DNA from: Kribbella flavida DSM 17836
GTDB lineage: Bacteria; Actinomycetota; Actinomycetes; Propionibacteriales; Kribbellaceae
Assembly: GCF_000024345.1 (NCBI RefSeq)
Contig: NC_013729.1
Coordinates: 1,612,001 to 1,676,000 of the forward strand
Reading direction: 5' to 3'
DNA: 64,000 nt
Shown: in pieces, positions 1 through 9,537 of the stretch
Numbering within the stretch: the stretch's first letter is position 1
How the letters are laid out: every line of letters starts with the position of its first letter
Position numbers and translations under genes: made by a program
Notes under the pieces: model-generated
The model's database searches: none
What the model saw: the letters and a program-made list of their open reading frames with translations, nothing else
What the model was told of the DNA's origin: nothing

Positions 1-188
1 ATCACGTCGTCGTACCGCTCACCCGTGTCCGGGTCGAACGCGTCGGGCCGCGGCGTGCGGAAGAACACGAACGACTTCCCGCCCACCTGGTAGACGGGGT
101 TGCCCGCACCCCCGCGCTCCACCGTCACGTGCGGCATGCCCGCCGCCACTTCGTGCACGTCCGCCACCCGAGCTTTCCTGCGGGCCAT
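1..188 (-). CDS. MmcQ/YjbR-like DNA-binding family protein, partial
   Basis: Only the first 62 codons lie in the window; the gene runs off the left edge. It reads from an ATG at 188 (MARRKARVADVHEVAAGMPH) and contains a 'VYQVGGKSFVFF' strand typical of the MmcQ/YjbR (CyaY-like fold) family, small proteins often called DNA-binding but without a firm biochemical role. No catalytic motif is visible. The assignment rests on the N-terminal pattern alone, so it is moderate; it could be another small alpha/beta protein. Confidence 0.6.
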   Translation of the reverse strand, partial: MARRKARVADVHEVAAGMPHVTVERGGAGNPVYQVGGKSFVFFRTPRPDAFDPDTGERYDDV

Positions 189-259
189 GTCCCGCAGTCT
201 AAGCTCGTACAGCTGGGTACCGGGCCGCTGTCCCTCGTCACTGGCCGGAAGGAAAGCCC

Positions 260-373
260 ATGGCCCCCCTGCAAGTCCGACCCCTCGGCGGCGGCGTCGG
301 CTGCCTGATGATGATCCTCATCTCGGTGGTCGCCTCCGTCGTCCTGACCATCGTGCTCAACCTCCTGCTCTGA
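260..373 (+). CDS. 37-residue single-pass membrane peptide
   Basis: A very short gene with a good ribosome binding site (GGAAGGAAAG at 247-256) before the ATG. The product begins MAPLQVRPLGGGVGCLMM and continues as one hydrophobic helix (about residues 14-37) that ends at the C-terminus, so it should sit in the membrane with a short cytoplasmic or external N-terminal tail. The motif VRPLGGGVGCLMM followed by a Val/Ile/Leu helix resembles small conserved actinobacterial membrane peptides, but I know no function for them. It is separated by only 21 bases from the damaged phosphotransferase gene downstream. Confidence 0.6.
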   Translation: MAPLQVRPLGGGVGCLMMILISVVASVVLTIVLNLLL

Positions 374-394
374 CCACTGGGTGAGGCTGGGGCG

Positions 395-867
395 ATGACC
401 GGGGTCCGCGCCGAGGCGACCGAGCAGTGGCTGGAGCTGGTCCGTCAGGAGTACCCCCTGACGGAGGCCGCCTTCGTGCGCGACCTCGGCGGCAACTACA
501 ACCTGAACCTGCAGGTCGCCTCCGACCGCGGCGCGCTGGTCGTCCGGGTCACCCCCGACTGGATCGAGCCCGATCGGCTGGCCGCCGTGCAGGCGGTGCG
601 GGAGTATCTCCGGGCCCGTGGCTGGCCGGTCCCGCGGACGATCCGCACTCGCGCGGCTGGTACGACGGTGCCCTGGCCGTTTCGCTCAGCTCGGTGGAGC
701 GGGCGGCGCTTCCGCTGGCGATCGTCCGTACGCCGCTGACGTTCCTTCGCGACCTGGCCTCTCTCGGTCCGGGCAGCCGCGCGGAGCTGGCCGCACTCCG
801 GGGCCCGCAGTACGAGTGGGCGGTTCGGCTGCTGCGGGACCCCGGATGGCGGGCGGCGTTCTGCTGA
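395..867 (+). pseudogene. Aminoglycoside-phosphotransferase-family gene with internal deletion and frameshift
   Basis: The first ~85 codons (395 to ~650) encode the N-lobe of an APH/choline-kinase-like phosphotransferase (VRDLGGNYNLNLQV, ALVVRVTPDWI, then PRTIRT). The reading frame then changes: the +1-phase frame from ~650 to the stop at 867 encodes a typical APH C-terminal helical segment (LSSVERAALPLAIVRTP, LRGPQYEWAVRLL). The whole catalytic loop region (HGDxxxxN and the DxD magnesium site), normally ~150 residues, is missing. The simplest reading is a large internal deletion that also shifted frame, leaving a dead gene. A start at 395 follows a weak RBS. It could not be active as a kinase in this form. 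Confidence 0.7.
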
Positions 868-873
868 CGGAGA

Positions 874-3021
874 TCAGCGGGTGGGGTTGAGGTGGACGCG
901 GCGGAGGAGCTGGGCGTTGGCGGCGACGACGATGGTCGAAGCGGACATCAGGACGGCGCCGACGGCCGGGCTGAGGGAGATGCCGGCCCAGGCGAGCGCA
1001 CCGGCAGCCAGGGGGATGGCGACGACGTTGTAGCCGGCTGCCCAGGCGAGGTTCTGGATCATCTTGCGGTACGACGCCTTGGACAGCCGGATCACGCCGG
1101 TGACACCGCGCGGGTCGGACGAGGCGAGCACGACCCCGGCCGACTCGATGGCGACGTCGGTGCCGGCGCCGATCGCGATGCCGACGTCGGCGCGGGCCAG
1201 GGCGGGCGCGTCGTTGACGCCGTCGCCGACCATCGCCACCGTCAGGCCCCGGGACTGCAGCTCGCTGACCGCTTTGTCCTTGTCGGCCGGCAGCACCTCG
1301 GCGAACACCTCGTCGACGCCGTCGCGGAAGCCGAGATCGGCCGCCACGGCCCGCGCGACAGGCTCGGCGTCGCCGGTGATCATCACGATCTTCGCCACCC
1401 CGGCCGCCCGGAGCTGCTCGACCGCTTCCCGCGCCTCGGGCCGGACCTCGTCCTCCAGGGCGATCGCTCCGGCCGGTACCGCGGTGGGCCCGTCGAGACG
1501 CAGCAGGTAGAGCACGGCGGCACCACGCCCGGACCACTCGTCGGCGCGTTCGGACAGCACACCCGTCACCTCGACGCCCAGCTCCCGCAGGAGAGCCGGA
1601 CCACCGACCGCGTACGTCGTACCGTCGACGGCGGCCTGCACGCCCCGGCCGGTCAGTGACTTGAACTCGCTCGCCCGTGCTCGTCCTGAGCGCCGGTCGG
1701 CGGCGGTGACGATGGCCCTGGCCAGCGGGTGCTCGCTGTCGGCCTCGACCGCACCCGCGATCCGCAGCACGTCCTGCTCGTCGATCCCGTCGCCCGCGAC
1801 GCCGGTGACGACGTGCTCGCCCTTGGTCAGCGTGCCGGTCTTGTCGAACAGCACCGCCTGCACGGTCCGCATCCGCTCCAGCGCCAGCCGGTCCTTGACC
1901 AGGATCCCGGCCTTGGCGGCGACCGCCGTCGACAGCGCGATGACCAGCGGGATCGCCAGCCCGAGGGCGTGCGGGCAGGCGATCACCAGGACGGTGACGG
2001 TCCGGACGACCGACTCGTCGAGGTTGCCGAACGCCCACCAGGCCAGGAAGGTGACCAGCGCCGCCGCGGTGGCGATGAAGAAGAGCATCGCGGCGAAGCG
2101 ATCGGCCAGCACCTGGGCGCGGCCGCTGGACTGCTGGGCCTGGCTCACCAGCCGCTGGATCCCGGCCAGCGCGGTGTCCTCGCCGATCGCCTCGACGCGG
2201 ACCCGGATGGCAGAGTCGGTCGCCACGGTGCCGGCGACCACGCGCTCACCGACGGTCCGGGAGACCGGCCGGGACTCGCCGGTGATCATCGACTCGTCCA
2301 GCTCCGCCGCGCCTTCGACGATCTCGCCGTCGGCCGGCACCCGCGCACCGGACCTGACCAGGACGACGTCGCCGACCCGCAGTTCGGTGACGGAGACGGT
2401 TTCGACAGCGTCGTCGGTGACCCGCTCGGCGTCGTCGGGCAGCAGCGCGGCCAGGGCGGCGAGGGCGCCCTGCGCCTGGCCGATCGCCTTCATCTCCTGC
2501 CAGTGGCCCAGCAGCATGATCGTGACGAGCGCGGCCAGCTCCCACCAGAAGTCCAGGTCGAACGCGCCCAGACTGGTGGCCAGCGACGCGACGTACGCGA
2601 CGGTGATCGCCATCGAGATCAGCAGCATCATGCCCGGAGCCCGGTCGCGCGCCTCCCGCACGCCGCCGACCAGGAACGGCCGGCCGCCGTACAGGAAAAC
2701 GAACGTACCGAGCAGCGGACCGACCCAGCTCATCCCGGGGAAGTCCAGCGTGTAGCCGAACCAGTCCATCACCATGTGGCTGGTGGCAACGATCGGCAGC
2801 GTGAGCAGCAGGCTGAGCCAGAACTTGCGCCGGAACATCTCGGGGTCGTGGCCGGCGTGCTTGTCGTGCCCGGTGTGTTCGTCGTGCCCCGTGTGGCCGG
2901 CGTGCCCGCTGTGACCTGAGTGGTCGTGGACGCCTGCGCGGACCGGCGCCGGGCGCGTGTCGTGGGGGTGTTGGTGGCCAGGGTTGTGGTGCTCCTGGCC
3001 GGACGAGGTGGCCTTCACCAT
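874..3021 (-). CDS. copB: Copper-transporting P1B-type ATPase, CPH subtype (CopB-like)
   Basis: A 715-residue heavy-metal P-type ATPase that would pump copper (or silver) out of the cytoplasm. The N-terminal tail (residues 11-59) is very His-rich (HSGHSGHAGHTGHDEHTGHD) instead of carrying a CxxC domain. TGES (247-250, actuator), CPH in the sixth membrane helix (349-351) and the phosphorylated DKTGT (393-397) are all present, followed by the SEHPLARA nucleotide site and GDGVNDAP hinge. CPH rather than CPC marks the CopB group. I chose the ATG at 3021 because GAGAGGAC lies 8-10 bases before it; an upstream ATG at 3117 would add 32 unlikely residues. A CsoR-type operator sits at 3095-3109, so copper induction is likely. 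Confidence 0.9.
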   Translation of the reverse strand: MVKATSSGQEHHNPGHQHPHDTRPAPVRAGVHDHSGHSGHAGHTGHDEHTGHDKHAGHDPEMFRRKFWLSLLLTLPIVATSHMVMDWFGYTLDFPGMSWVGPLLGTFVFLYGGRPFLVGGVREARDRAPGMMLLISMAITVAYVASLATSLGAFDLDFWWELAALVTIMLLGHWQEMKAIGQAQGALAALAALLPDDAERVTDDAVETVSVTELRVGDVVLVRSGARVPADGEIVEGAAELDESMITGESRPVSRTVGERVVAGTVATDSAIRVRVEAIGEDTALAGIQRLVSQAQQSSGRAQVLADRFAAMLFFIATAAALVTFLAWWAFGNLDESVVRTVTVLVIACPHALGLAIPLVIALSTAVAAKAGILVKDRLALERMRTVQAVLFDKTGTLTKGEHVVTGVAGDGIDEQDVLRIAGAVEADSEHPLARAIVTAADRRSGRARASEFKSLTGRGVQAAVDGTTYAVGGPALLRELGVEVTGVLSERADEWSGRGAAVLYLLRLDGPTAVPAGAIALEDEVRPEAREAVEQLRAAGVAKIVMITGDAEPVARAVAADLGFRDGVDEVFAEVLPADKDKAVSELQSRGLTVAMVGDGVNDAPALARADVGIAIGAGTDVAIESAGVVLASSDPRGVTGVIRLSKASYRKMIQNLAWAAGYNVVAIPLAAGALAWAGISLSPAVGAVLMSASTIVVAANAQLLRRVHLNPTR

Positions 3022-3094
3022 GATGATCTGTCCTCTCAGCGTCCCGTTCCGTGCGGCCGCGGGCGAACCCGCGGCCTCACGACAAAGAACACGG

Positions 3095-3109
3095 TACCCC
3101 CCTGGGGTA
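3095..3109. promoter_or_regulatory. CsoR-type copper operator upstream of copB
   Basis: Perfect 6-bp inverted repeat TACCCC-CCT-GGGGTA about 75 bases before the copB start. The same 15-bp architecture recurs at 5562-5576 and 5625-5639, beside the MFS gene and csoR. G/C-tract palindromes flanked by TA are the known recognition pattern of CsoR repressors; assignment to the csoR gene in this window is inference. Confidence 0.75.
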
Positions 3110-3145
3110 TTTCCCATCGAGCGAAATTTTCTGACCCGGGTCGGA

Positions 3146-3781
3146 TCAGTCGGCCGGGAGCCGAGCGAGCAGACGCTGCAGCGCCGCGATCTCGCGCGCC
3201 TGGTCGGTCGCGATCTTCCGAGCCAGGTCGACCGCGCCGGCGTTCCGGCCCCCGGTCTGCTCGGCCTTCGCCATGCCGATCGCGCCCTGGTGGTGCTTGA
3301 TCATCTGCTGCGCCCACAGGCGGTCGAAGGTGGAGCCGCTGGCGTTGCCCAGATCGGACAGTTCGTCTTCGGACAGCATGCCGGGCATCTCGTGTGCGCT
3401 GTGGTCGCCGTGCGAGGGCGTGGGCACCGGCTTGCCCCAGCTGGTGAGCCAAGCCGACAGGGTCTTGATCTCGGGGCCCTGCGCGGCCCTGATTGCCTTG
3501 GCGAGCTTCTTCACCGCCGGCGCGGAGGCGTTGTAGTCCGCCATGTTGGCCATCTGCACGGCCTGCTGGTGGTGCGGGATCATCTGGGTCGCGAAGGTCA
3601 CGTCGGCGTCGTTGAAGTCCCCGGCCGCGGGTGCCGAGCTGGACTGGGTGCTGGACGGTGCGCCGTGGTCCATGCCGGGCATCGTTCCACTGTCGCTGTT
3701 GTCTCCGCACCCGGCCAGGGCGAGTCCGGCCAGCACGAGCAGTGCCGTCGGGGCAGCGGTTCTCCACAGGTGGTGTCGCAT
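3146..3781 (-). CDS. DUF305 family copper-associated lipoprotein
   Basis: A 211-residue exported lipoprotein: basic N-terminus, hydrophobic helix and lipobox LAGC with the lipidated Cys at residue 25. A Met/His-rich linker (TMPGMDHG) is followed by two DUF305 repeats, each with a MI(P/K)HHQxAxxMA helix (His pairs at 70-71 and 163-164) and a His-rich loop between them (SHGDHSAHEMPGM). This ferritin-like fold is common next to copper genes and probably binds copper at the outer face of the membrane. It lies 125 bases upstream of copB on the same strand but separate from the copB operator, so it may be transcribed on its own or read through. Confidence 0.85.
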   Translation of the reverse strand: MRHHLWRTAAPTALLVLAGLALAGCGDNSDSGTMPGMDHGAPSSTQSSSAPAAGDFNDADVTFATQMIPHHQQAVQMANMADYNASAPAVKKLAKAIRAAQGPEIKTLSAWLTSWGKPVPTPSHGDHSAHEMPGMLSEDELSDLGNASGSTFDRLWAQQMIKHHQGAIGMAKAEQTGGRNAGAVDLARKIATDQAREIAALQRLLARLPAD

Positions 3782-4053
3782 CGGGTGAGTCCTTGTCGTT
3801 TCGAAGCGTGTGCTGCGGTGAACCCCGGGGGCGGCGCGTCGGCCGGAACCCGGTTGTGGGCAGGGTCCGGCCTAGGTGCGGAGCACGCAGAGTTGCGACA
3901 AGGTGGTGCGGCGCCAGGGGGTCGGCGGTGCCCGTCGGATGCGTGCGCGCCACCTGTCCATCGCTCCAACCCTAACCACTGCCGCTTGCTGGTACGACGG
4001 GTCGCCTCCCCGGCCGCCGCCTGGGGCGGTGGGCCGGGGAGGCCGTCGACAGC
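3782..4053. other. Intergenic stretch without a recognised gene
   Basis: 272 bases between the MFS gene and the DUF305 gene, both on the minus strand. Short open frames exist on both strands but none has a convincing start, ribosome site or family motif. It presumably holds the DUF305 promoter; I could not find a clear operator here. Confidence 0.5.
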
Positions 4054-5550
4054 TCACCGGCTCGCCGGGGCGTCGACCGAACCCCCGCTCGCCGCCGAGT
4101 CGGCGGTCGGGTCGCTCGCCGCGGCGTCGGTCGGGTCGCCGGCCGGGGCGTCAGTCGGTCGGGTGCGCAGGGTGACCGCGGCCAGCACGGCGCCGGCTGC
4201 GGCGATGACGGCTGCTCCGACGAATGCCGCCGAGTAGCCGTCGGTGAGCGAGGACAGGTCGCCCAGCCGGTCGGCGCCGTTCGCCGCCGCGACCGCGGTC
4301 ATCGCGGCCAGGCCGAGCGCGGAACCGATCTGGTAGCTGGTGTTGACGATTCCGGACGCCAGGCCACCTTCCTCGGGGCGTGCCGACGACAGCGCGATGC
4401 CCAGACTGGGGATGAAGGCCAGCGACATCCCGGCCGCCGCGACCAGCGAGGCGGGCAGCACATCGGCCCAGAACGACCCGTCGGAGCGGATCAGCGACAG
4501 GCCGGCCAGTCCGGCGGTGAGCACCGTCATGCCGGCGACGAGCGTCTTTTGCGGGCCGAACGCGGCGATCGCCTTCGGGGCGACCACGATCATGCCGAGC
4601 ATGATGAACGTCGTCATCGGCAGCAGCGCCGAGCCGCTCGGGAACGCGCTGAGGCCGAGGACCTGCTGCAGGTACAGGTTCAGGAAGAACCACATCGGCA
4701 CCCACGCCGCTCCGAGCAGCAGTTGCGCGACGTTGGCGGCCGCGAGGTTCGGTGCGCTGAAGATGCCCAGCCGCATCAAGGGCTCCCGTCGGGCCGCCTG
4801 CACCGCGACGAACACGAGCAGCAGCGCCACCGCCGCCGCGCCGACGAGCAGGGTGGAGCTGTCGGTCCAGCCGACCTCGGGTGCGCGCACGATCGCGTAC
4901 ACGCCGGCGCCGAGTCCGAGCGTGACGGTCAGCGCGCCGACGAAGTCGATGGAGCCACGGCGTGCGGGCGCGGCCGGCATCAGGGCCGGAGTGGCGATCA
5001 GCGCGACCGCGGCGATCGGGACGTTCAGGAAGAACACCCAGGGCCAGGACAGGTACTCGGTGATCACGCCGCCGAGGAACACCCCGGCCGTGCCACCGGC
5101 CGGAGCGGCCGCGCCGTACAGCGCGATCGCCTTGGTCAGCTCGCGCGGGTTGCCGCCGAACAGCATCATCAGCAGCGTCAGGGCCGCCGGCGCGATCAGC
5201 GCCGCTCCGACGCCCTGGACCGCCCGGCCGATCAGCTCCGCCGCGACGCCGGTGGCGAAGCCGGCCACCAGTGACCCGGCCAGCAGGACCGCCCAGCCGG
5301 CCGCGAACACCCGGCGCGCTCCCAGCAGGTCCGACAGCCGGCCGCCGAGCAGCAGCAGGCCGCCGAACGCGACCACGTAGGCGTTGAACACCCAGGACAG
5401 GTCGCCCGGGCTGAACCCGAGTTCGGCCTGCATCTTCGGCAGCGCGACGCCGATGATCGAGGTGTCCATGATCACCATGAACTGCGCCGCGGCGATCAGG
5501 CCGAGCGCCCACCAGCGCCGGCTCGCCGCTGGTGCTTCGGTGTGACTCAT
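4054..5550 (-). CDS. DHA2-family (14-helix) MFS efflux transporter
   Basis: A 498-residue major facilitator protein. After a short soluble start it reads AAQFMVIMDTSIIGVALP (motif D1 of the DHA2 drug:H+ antiporter group), GGRLSDLLGARRVF (motif A), and GRAVQGVGAAL plus ALYGAAAPAGGTAGVFLGG (motif C, antiporter signature). About 14 membrane helices can be counted; the last ~45 residues are a disordered Asp/Thr/Ser/Ala tail. A CsoR-like box lies 12-26 bases upstream of the ATG and the csoR gene is divergent, so this pump probably belongs to the copper response. The substrate cannot be read from sequence. Confidence 0.88.
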   Translation of the reverse strand: MSHTEAPAASRRWWALGLIAAAQFMVIMDTSIIGVALPKMQAELGFSPGDLSWVFNAYVVAFGGLLLLGGRLSDLLGARRVFAAGWAVLLAGSLVAGFATGVAAELIGRAVQGVGAALIAPAALTLLMMLFGGNPRELTKAIALYGAAAPAGGTAGVFLGGVITEYLSWPWVFFLNVPIAAVALIATPALMPAAPARRGSIDFVGALTVTLGLGAGVYAIVRAPEVGWTDSSTLLVGAAAVALLLVFVAVQAARREPLMRLGIFSAPNLAAANVAQLLLGAAWVPMWFFLNLYLQQVLGLSAFPSGSALLPMTTFIMLGMIVVAPKAIAAFGPQKTLVAGMTVLTAGLAGLSLIRSDGSFWADVLPASLVAAAGMSLAFIPSLGIALSSARPEEGGLASGIVNTSYQIGSALGLAAMTAVAAANGADRLGDLSSLTDGYSAAFVGAAVIAAAGAVLAAVTLRTRPTDAPAGDPTDAAASDPTADSAASGGSVDAPASR

Positions 5551-5561
5551 CCTCTACTCCT

Positions 5562-5576
5562 TACCGGTATGGGGTA
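5562..5576. promoter_or_regulatory. CsoR-like operator at the MFS gene start
   Basis: TACCGG-TAT-GGGGTA, the same 6-3-6 layout as the copB operator with two mismatches in one half. It sits immediately upstream of the MFS ribosome site (GGAGTAGAGG on the minus strand), where a bound repressor would block transcription. Confidence 0.6.
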
Positions 5577-5624
5577 TCAATGCACCCCGAACGGGTCCCC
5601 GGCTTGTGCGGGGGGATGGTTCGA

Positions 5625-5639
5625 TACCCTAGGGGGGTA
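5625..5639. promoter_or_regulatory. CsoR-like operator in the csoR/MFS intergenic region
   Basis: TACCCT-AGG-GGGGTA, one mismatch from the perfect copB operator, about 75 bases before csoR. It could serve autoregulation of csoR and, on the other strand, the divergent MFS gene. Confidence 0.7.
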
Positions 5640-5712
5640 CCCCATGCGAGCGCAAGACCTCAGCAGGATCCGGCCGGGCCGGTAGGGTGCGCGACGACGG
5701 CAGCGAAGGGAA

Positions 5713-6018
5713 GTGGTGAGCGTGGCCGAGCAGGCACCGCACGGTTACATCGGCGACAAAGAGGCGTACCTGCGCCGGCTGAAGCGGATCGAGGGTCAGG
5801 CCCGGGGCCTGCAGCGCATGGTCGACGACGAGCAGTACTGCATCGACATCCTGACCCAGATCTCGGCGATGACGAAGGCGCTGGAGTCGGTCGCGCTCGG
5901 ACTGCTCGACGACCACCTCGCGCACTGCGTCGTGGACGCGGCGGCGGCCGGCGGCCCGGAGGCCGACCGCAAGCTCAAGGAAGCCTCCGAGGCGATCGCC
6001 CGCCTGGTCCGCTCCTAG
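5713..6018 (+). CDS. csoR: Copper-sensing repressor CsoR
   Basis: A 101-residue all-helical DUF156 repressor. Residues Cys43, His68 and Cys72 (counted from the first GTG) match the C-H-C copper(I) ligand set of CsoR proteins, in the contexts EQYCIDIL and DDHLAHC, which argues for copper rather than formaldehyde or nickel sensing. The conserved RLKRIEGQARG helix for DNA binding is intact. Possible starts are GTG at 5713, 5716 or 5722; the last has the best spacing from AAGGGAA (5707-5712) and would give 98 residues. Operators of matching design at 3095, 5562 and 5625 define its likely local regulon. Confidence 0.92.
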   Translation: MVSVAEQAPHGYIGDKEAYLRRLKRIEGQARGLQRMVDDEQYCIDILTQISAMTKALESVALGLLDDHLAHCVVDAAAAGGPEADRKLKEASEAIARLVRS

Positions 6019-6062
6019 GTCCCGGCCGGCGGCCGCGCCGGAAACGAAGGCGCAAACGAAAA

Positions 6063-6086
6063 GGCAAGGAGATGAATCTCCTTGCC
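6063..6086 (+). terminator. Hairpin after csoR
   Basis: Perfect 10-bp stem GGCAAGGAGA / TCTCCTTGCC with a 4-base TGAA loop, 45 bases after the csoR stop. There is no U-tract, so it would be an actinobacterial I-shaped terminator. Confidence 0.55.
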
Positions 6087-6101
6087 ACACCCAAGGTATA
6101 G

Positions 6102-7706
<1,605 letters not shown>

Positions 7707-7779
7707 AGATCGGCGCGGTGGCTTCGTCCAGGGGTAGATGCGGCCGGGGTGGCCGCACGATCGCCAGGGAAGGACAGCC

Positions 7780-8343
7780 ATGCGGAAGCTCGTAGTGCAG
7801 CAGTGGGTCACCGTCGACAACATCGCCGCGGAGGAGGACGGGGGCCTCAGCTTCGTGGCCGGGGAGCCGTTCGACGACGCCGTCACCGACAATCCCTTCC
7901 AGAACAACCTGATGGGCTTCATCGACTCGGTGGACACGATGATTCTGGGCGCCGCGACGTACCAGCAGTCCAAGGGCTACTGGCCGTACGCCGAGGATCA
8001 GGGCGCGTACGGCCAGAAGCTCAACAGTCTGACCAAGTTCGTCGCCTCGTCGACGCTGGACGACGCGCCGTGGGGCGACTTCCCGGCGGCGACCGTGATC
8101 CGCGACCCGGCCGCCACGGTGCGCGAGCTCAAGGCACAGCGCGGCAAGGACATCTGGTTGTGGGGGAGCTTGACCCTCCTGCGTTCGCTGCTGGAGGCCG
8201 GTGTCGTCGACGAGGTCCGGCTGCTGGTCTGCCCGGCAGCTCGCGGCAAGGGAACGCGGCTGTTCGGGGATCGCCGGAGCCTGAAGCTGCTCGAGGCCAC
8301 CGGATTCCACAACGGGGTGGTGCTGCTGCGCTACGGGCTCTGA
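7780..8343 (+). CDS. RibD C-terminal/dihydrofolate-reductase-fold protein
   Basis: A 187-residue protein of the RibD_C family, an NADPH-dependent reductase fold related to DHFR. It starts MRKLVVQQWVTVDN, contains GAATYQQSKGYWP at the substrate side and GKDIWLWGSLTLLRSLLEAGVVDE at the nucleotide-binding helix. Stand-alone members are widespread in actinobacteria and mostly uncharacterised; there is no deaminase domain, so it is not a riboflavin enzyme in the strict sense. ATG 7780 follows AGGGAAGGAC; an in-frame upstream ATG at 7738 would add 14 residues without a ribosome site. Confidence 0.85.
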   Translation: MRKLVVQQWVTVDNIAAEEDGGLSFVAGEPFDDAVTDNPFQNNLMGFIDSVDTMILGAATYQQSKGYWPYAEDQGAYGQKLNSLTKFVASSTLDDAPWGDFPAATVIRDPAATVRELKAQRGKDIWLWGSLTLLRSLLEAGVVDEVRLLVCPAARGKGTRLFGDRRSLKLLEATGFHNGVVLLRYGL

Positions 8344-8356
8344 CCAGTCGAGACTG

Positions 8357-8385
8357 TGTCAGGGTCGTGTCAGGGCTGTGTCGGG
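8357..8385 (+). promoter_or_regulatory. Three 11-bp-phased direct repeats (TGTCAGGG)
   Basis: TGTCAGGG at 8357, TGTCAGGG at 8368 and TGTCGGG at 8379, each 11 bases apart, directly upstream of the CPBP protease gene. Direct repeats at one-helical-turn spacing are the usual target layout of OmpR/PhoB-type winged-helix response regulators and SARPs. No such regulator is encoded nearby. Confidence 0.5.
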
Positions 8386-8407
8386 CGGCCCGGCAACCGT
8401 AGTGGGC

Positions 8408-9217
8408 ATGGAAAACACGCAGGAGCCCACGGTCCCGACGGAACCCCAGCCACCCCACGGCATCGCACAGCGCTTGCTGGCCGACCGGCACTCGCTGCCG
8501 CTGTCCATCGCTCTGCACCTGGTCCCCGGTGCTCTGATCGTCGCGGTTTATCTGCTGATCGCCGAACCGTTGGTCCTGGCCATCGGCTATCCGGTGTTTC
8601 TGGGCTGGGCGATCGCCCTGTCCCTGGTGCTCGGACCGCTGATGGCGGGCTTGTACTGGCTGGGGCGCAAGCGCAACGGCCGGTTCTCGTTGCGCGGCGT
8701 GCTGCACTACACCGACAAGCCGTTGCCGAGGGGAAAGCTCGTCGCCCTGGTCATCCCGATGTTCTTGTGGATGATGGTGGTGTCGACGGCACTCGTCCCC
8801 CTGGACGGCTTCGTCTTCGACCACTTCTTCACCTGGCTCCCGTTCGCCGAGGTGGGCGGCAGCGCCACCACGTACCTCGAGGGCAACGGACGCTCGGTGA
8901 TGCTCACCACGCTGGCGATCTGCCTGCCGCTGACCGGGATCTCGCTGCCGCTGATCGAGGAGTTCTACTTCCGCGGGTTCCTCCTGCCCCGGATCGCCCA
9001 GCTGGGCCCAGCAGCGCCGGTGCTCAGCACGGTCTTGTTCTCGCTGTACCACTTCTGGGCCCCTTGGACGTTCGTGTCGAAGCTGATCTTCTTCTTCCCG
9101 GGGCCGTGGTTCGTCTGGAAGAAGAAGGACATCCGGTTGTCGATCGGTATGCACGTCGGGTCGACCTCGATCTCGATGGTCGGCGGCATCGTCGCACTAG
9201 CGTTGAACCTCGTCTGA
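8408..9217 (+). CDS. CPBP family intramembrane metalloprotease
   Basis: A 269-residue multi-pass membrane protein of the CPBP (Abi/CAAX protease) family. The three family motifs are visible: EEFYFRGF (the EExxxR pair), FSLYH (FxxxH) and the final His in SIGMHVGS; they surround a membrane-embedded active site. Six to eight hydrophobic helices flank them. Bacterial members are linked to processing of small peptides or to bacteriocin immunity, but the substrate here is unknown. ATG 8408 is preferred over GTG 8378, because the latter would lie inside the 11-bp repeats; neither has a strong ribosome site. Confidence 0.85.
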   Translation: MENTQEPTVPTEPQPPHGIAQRLLADRHSLPLSIALHLVPGALIVAVYLLIAEPLVLAIGYPVFLGWAIALSLVLGPLMAGLYWLGRKRNGRFSLRGVLHYTDKPLPRGKLVALVIPMFLWMMVVSTALVPLDGFVFDHFFTWLPFAEVGGSATTYLEGNGRSVMLTTLAICLPLTGISLPLIEEFYFRGFLLPRIAQLGPAAPVLSTVLFSLYHFWAPWTFVSKLIFFFPGPWFVWKKKDIRLSIGMHVGSTSISMVGGIVALALNLV

Positions 9218-9533
9218 TTCCCGTTCCGCACGCGCCGCGCAGGTGGTCACGGACCGGGTTGTCTCCCGGCTGAGCGGGACGAGGTGGGTCGTCACGAGCT
9301 CGTACGGGACGCGAGCTGATGGGAGAACGAACACTTCTCCGAAAAGGTGGCCGACTGGGGTACCGTCCCGGTCAGCGAGAGCCGTGGCTCGACAACCTCA
9401 TCGGGCGCCGCAAGTGGGCCCGGGCCCAAGGAAGGAACTCATCGATGACAACGGCACCGGCCACACCTCTAGAGGCCAGCATTGTCAGCCAGGGACTCAC
9501 CACGGTCGCTGCCGACCGCGCAACCGGAGACCG
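9218..9533. other. Non-coding stretch with a possible 30-codon leader peptide
   Basis: 316 bases upstream of the lactonase-like gene. It contains a perfect palindrome TGGGCCCGGGCCCA (9415-9428) and a short open frame from 9445 described separately. No other gene is apparent. Confidence 0.5.
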
Positions 9534-9537
9534 ATGA
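9445..9537 (+). CDS. Possible 30-residue leader peptide coupled to the MBL gene
   Basis: An ATG at 9445 has an excellent ribosome site (GGAAGGAAC, spacing ~7) and opens a 30-codon frame starting MTTAPATPLEASIVSQGL. Its stop codon overlaps the next start as ATGA (9534-9537), the classical arrangement for translational coupling. The peptide matches no family I know. It may be a genuine leader that couples translation of the lactonase-like enzyme, or a leftover of a longer gene. Confidence 0.35.
   Translation: MTTAPATPLEASIVSQGLTTVAADRATGDR

Noticed and set aside
3872..4057. Small minus-strand frame in the DUF305/MFS gap
   Set aside because: No ribosome site, Pro/Arg-rich translation, and no similarity to a known family.
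9415..9428. TGGGCCCGGGCCCA as an operator
   Set aside because: A self-complementary G/C run of this size is easily produced by chance in such DNA and has no partner site nearby.
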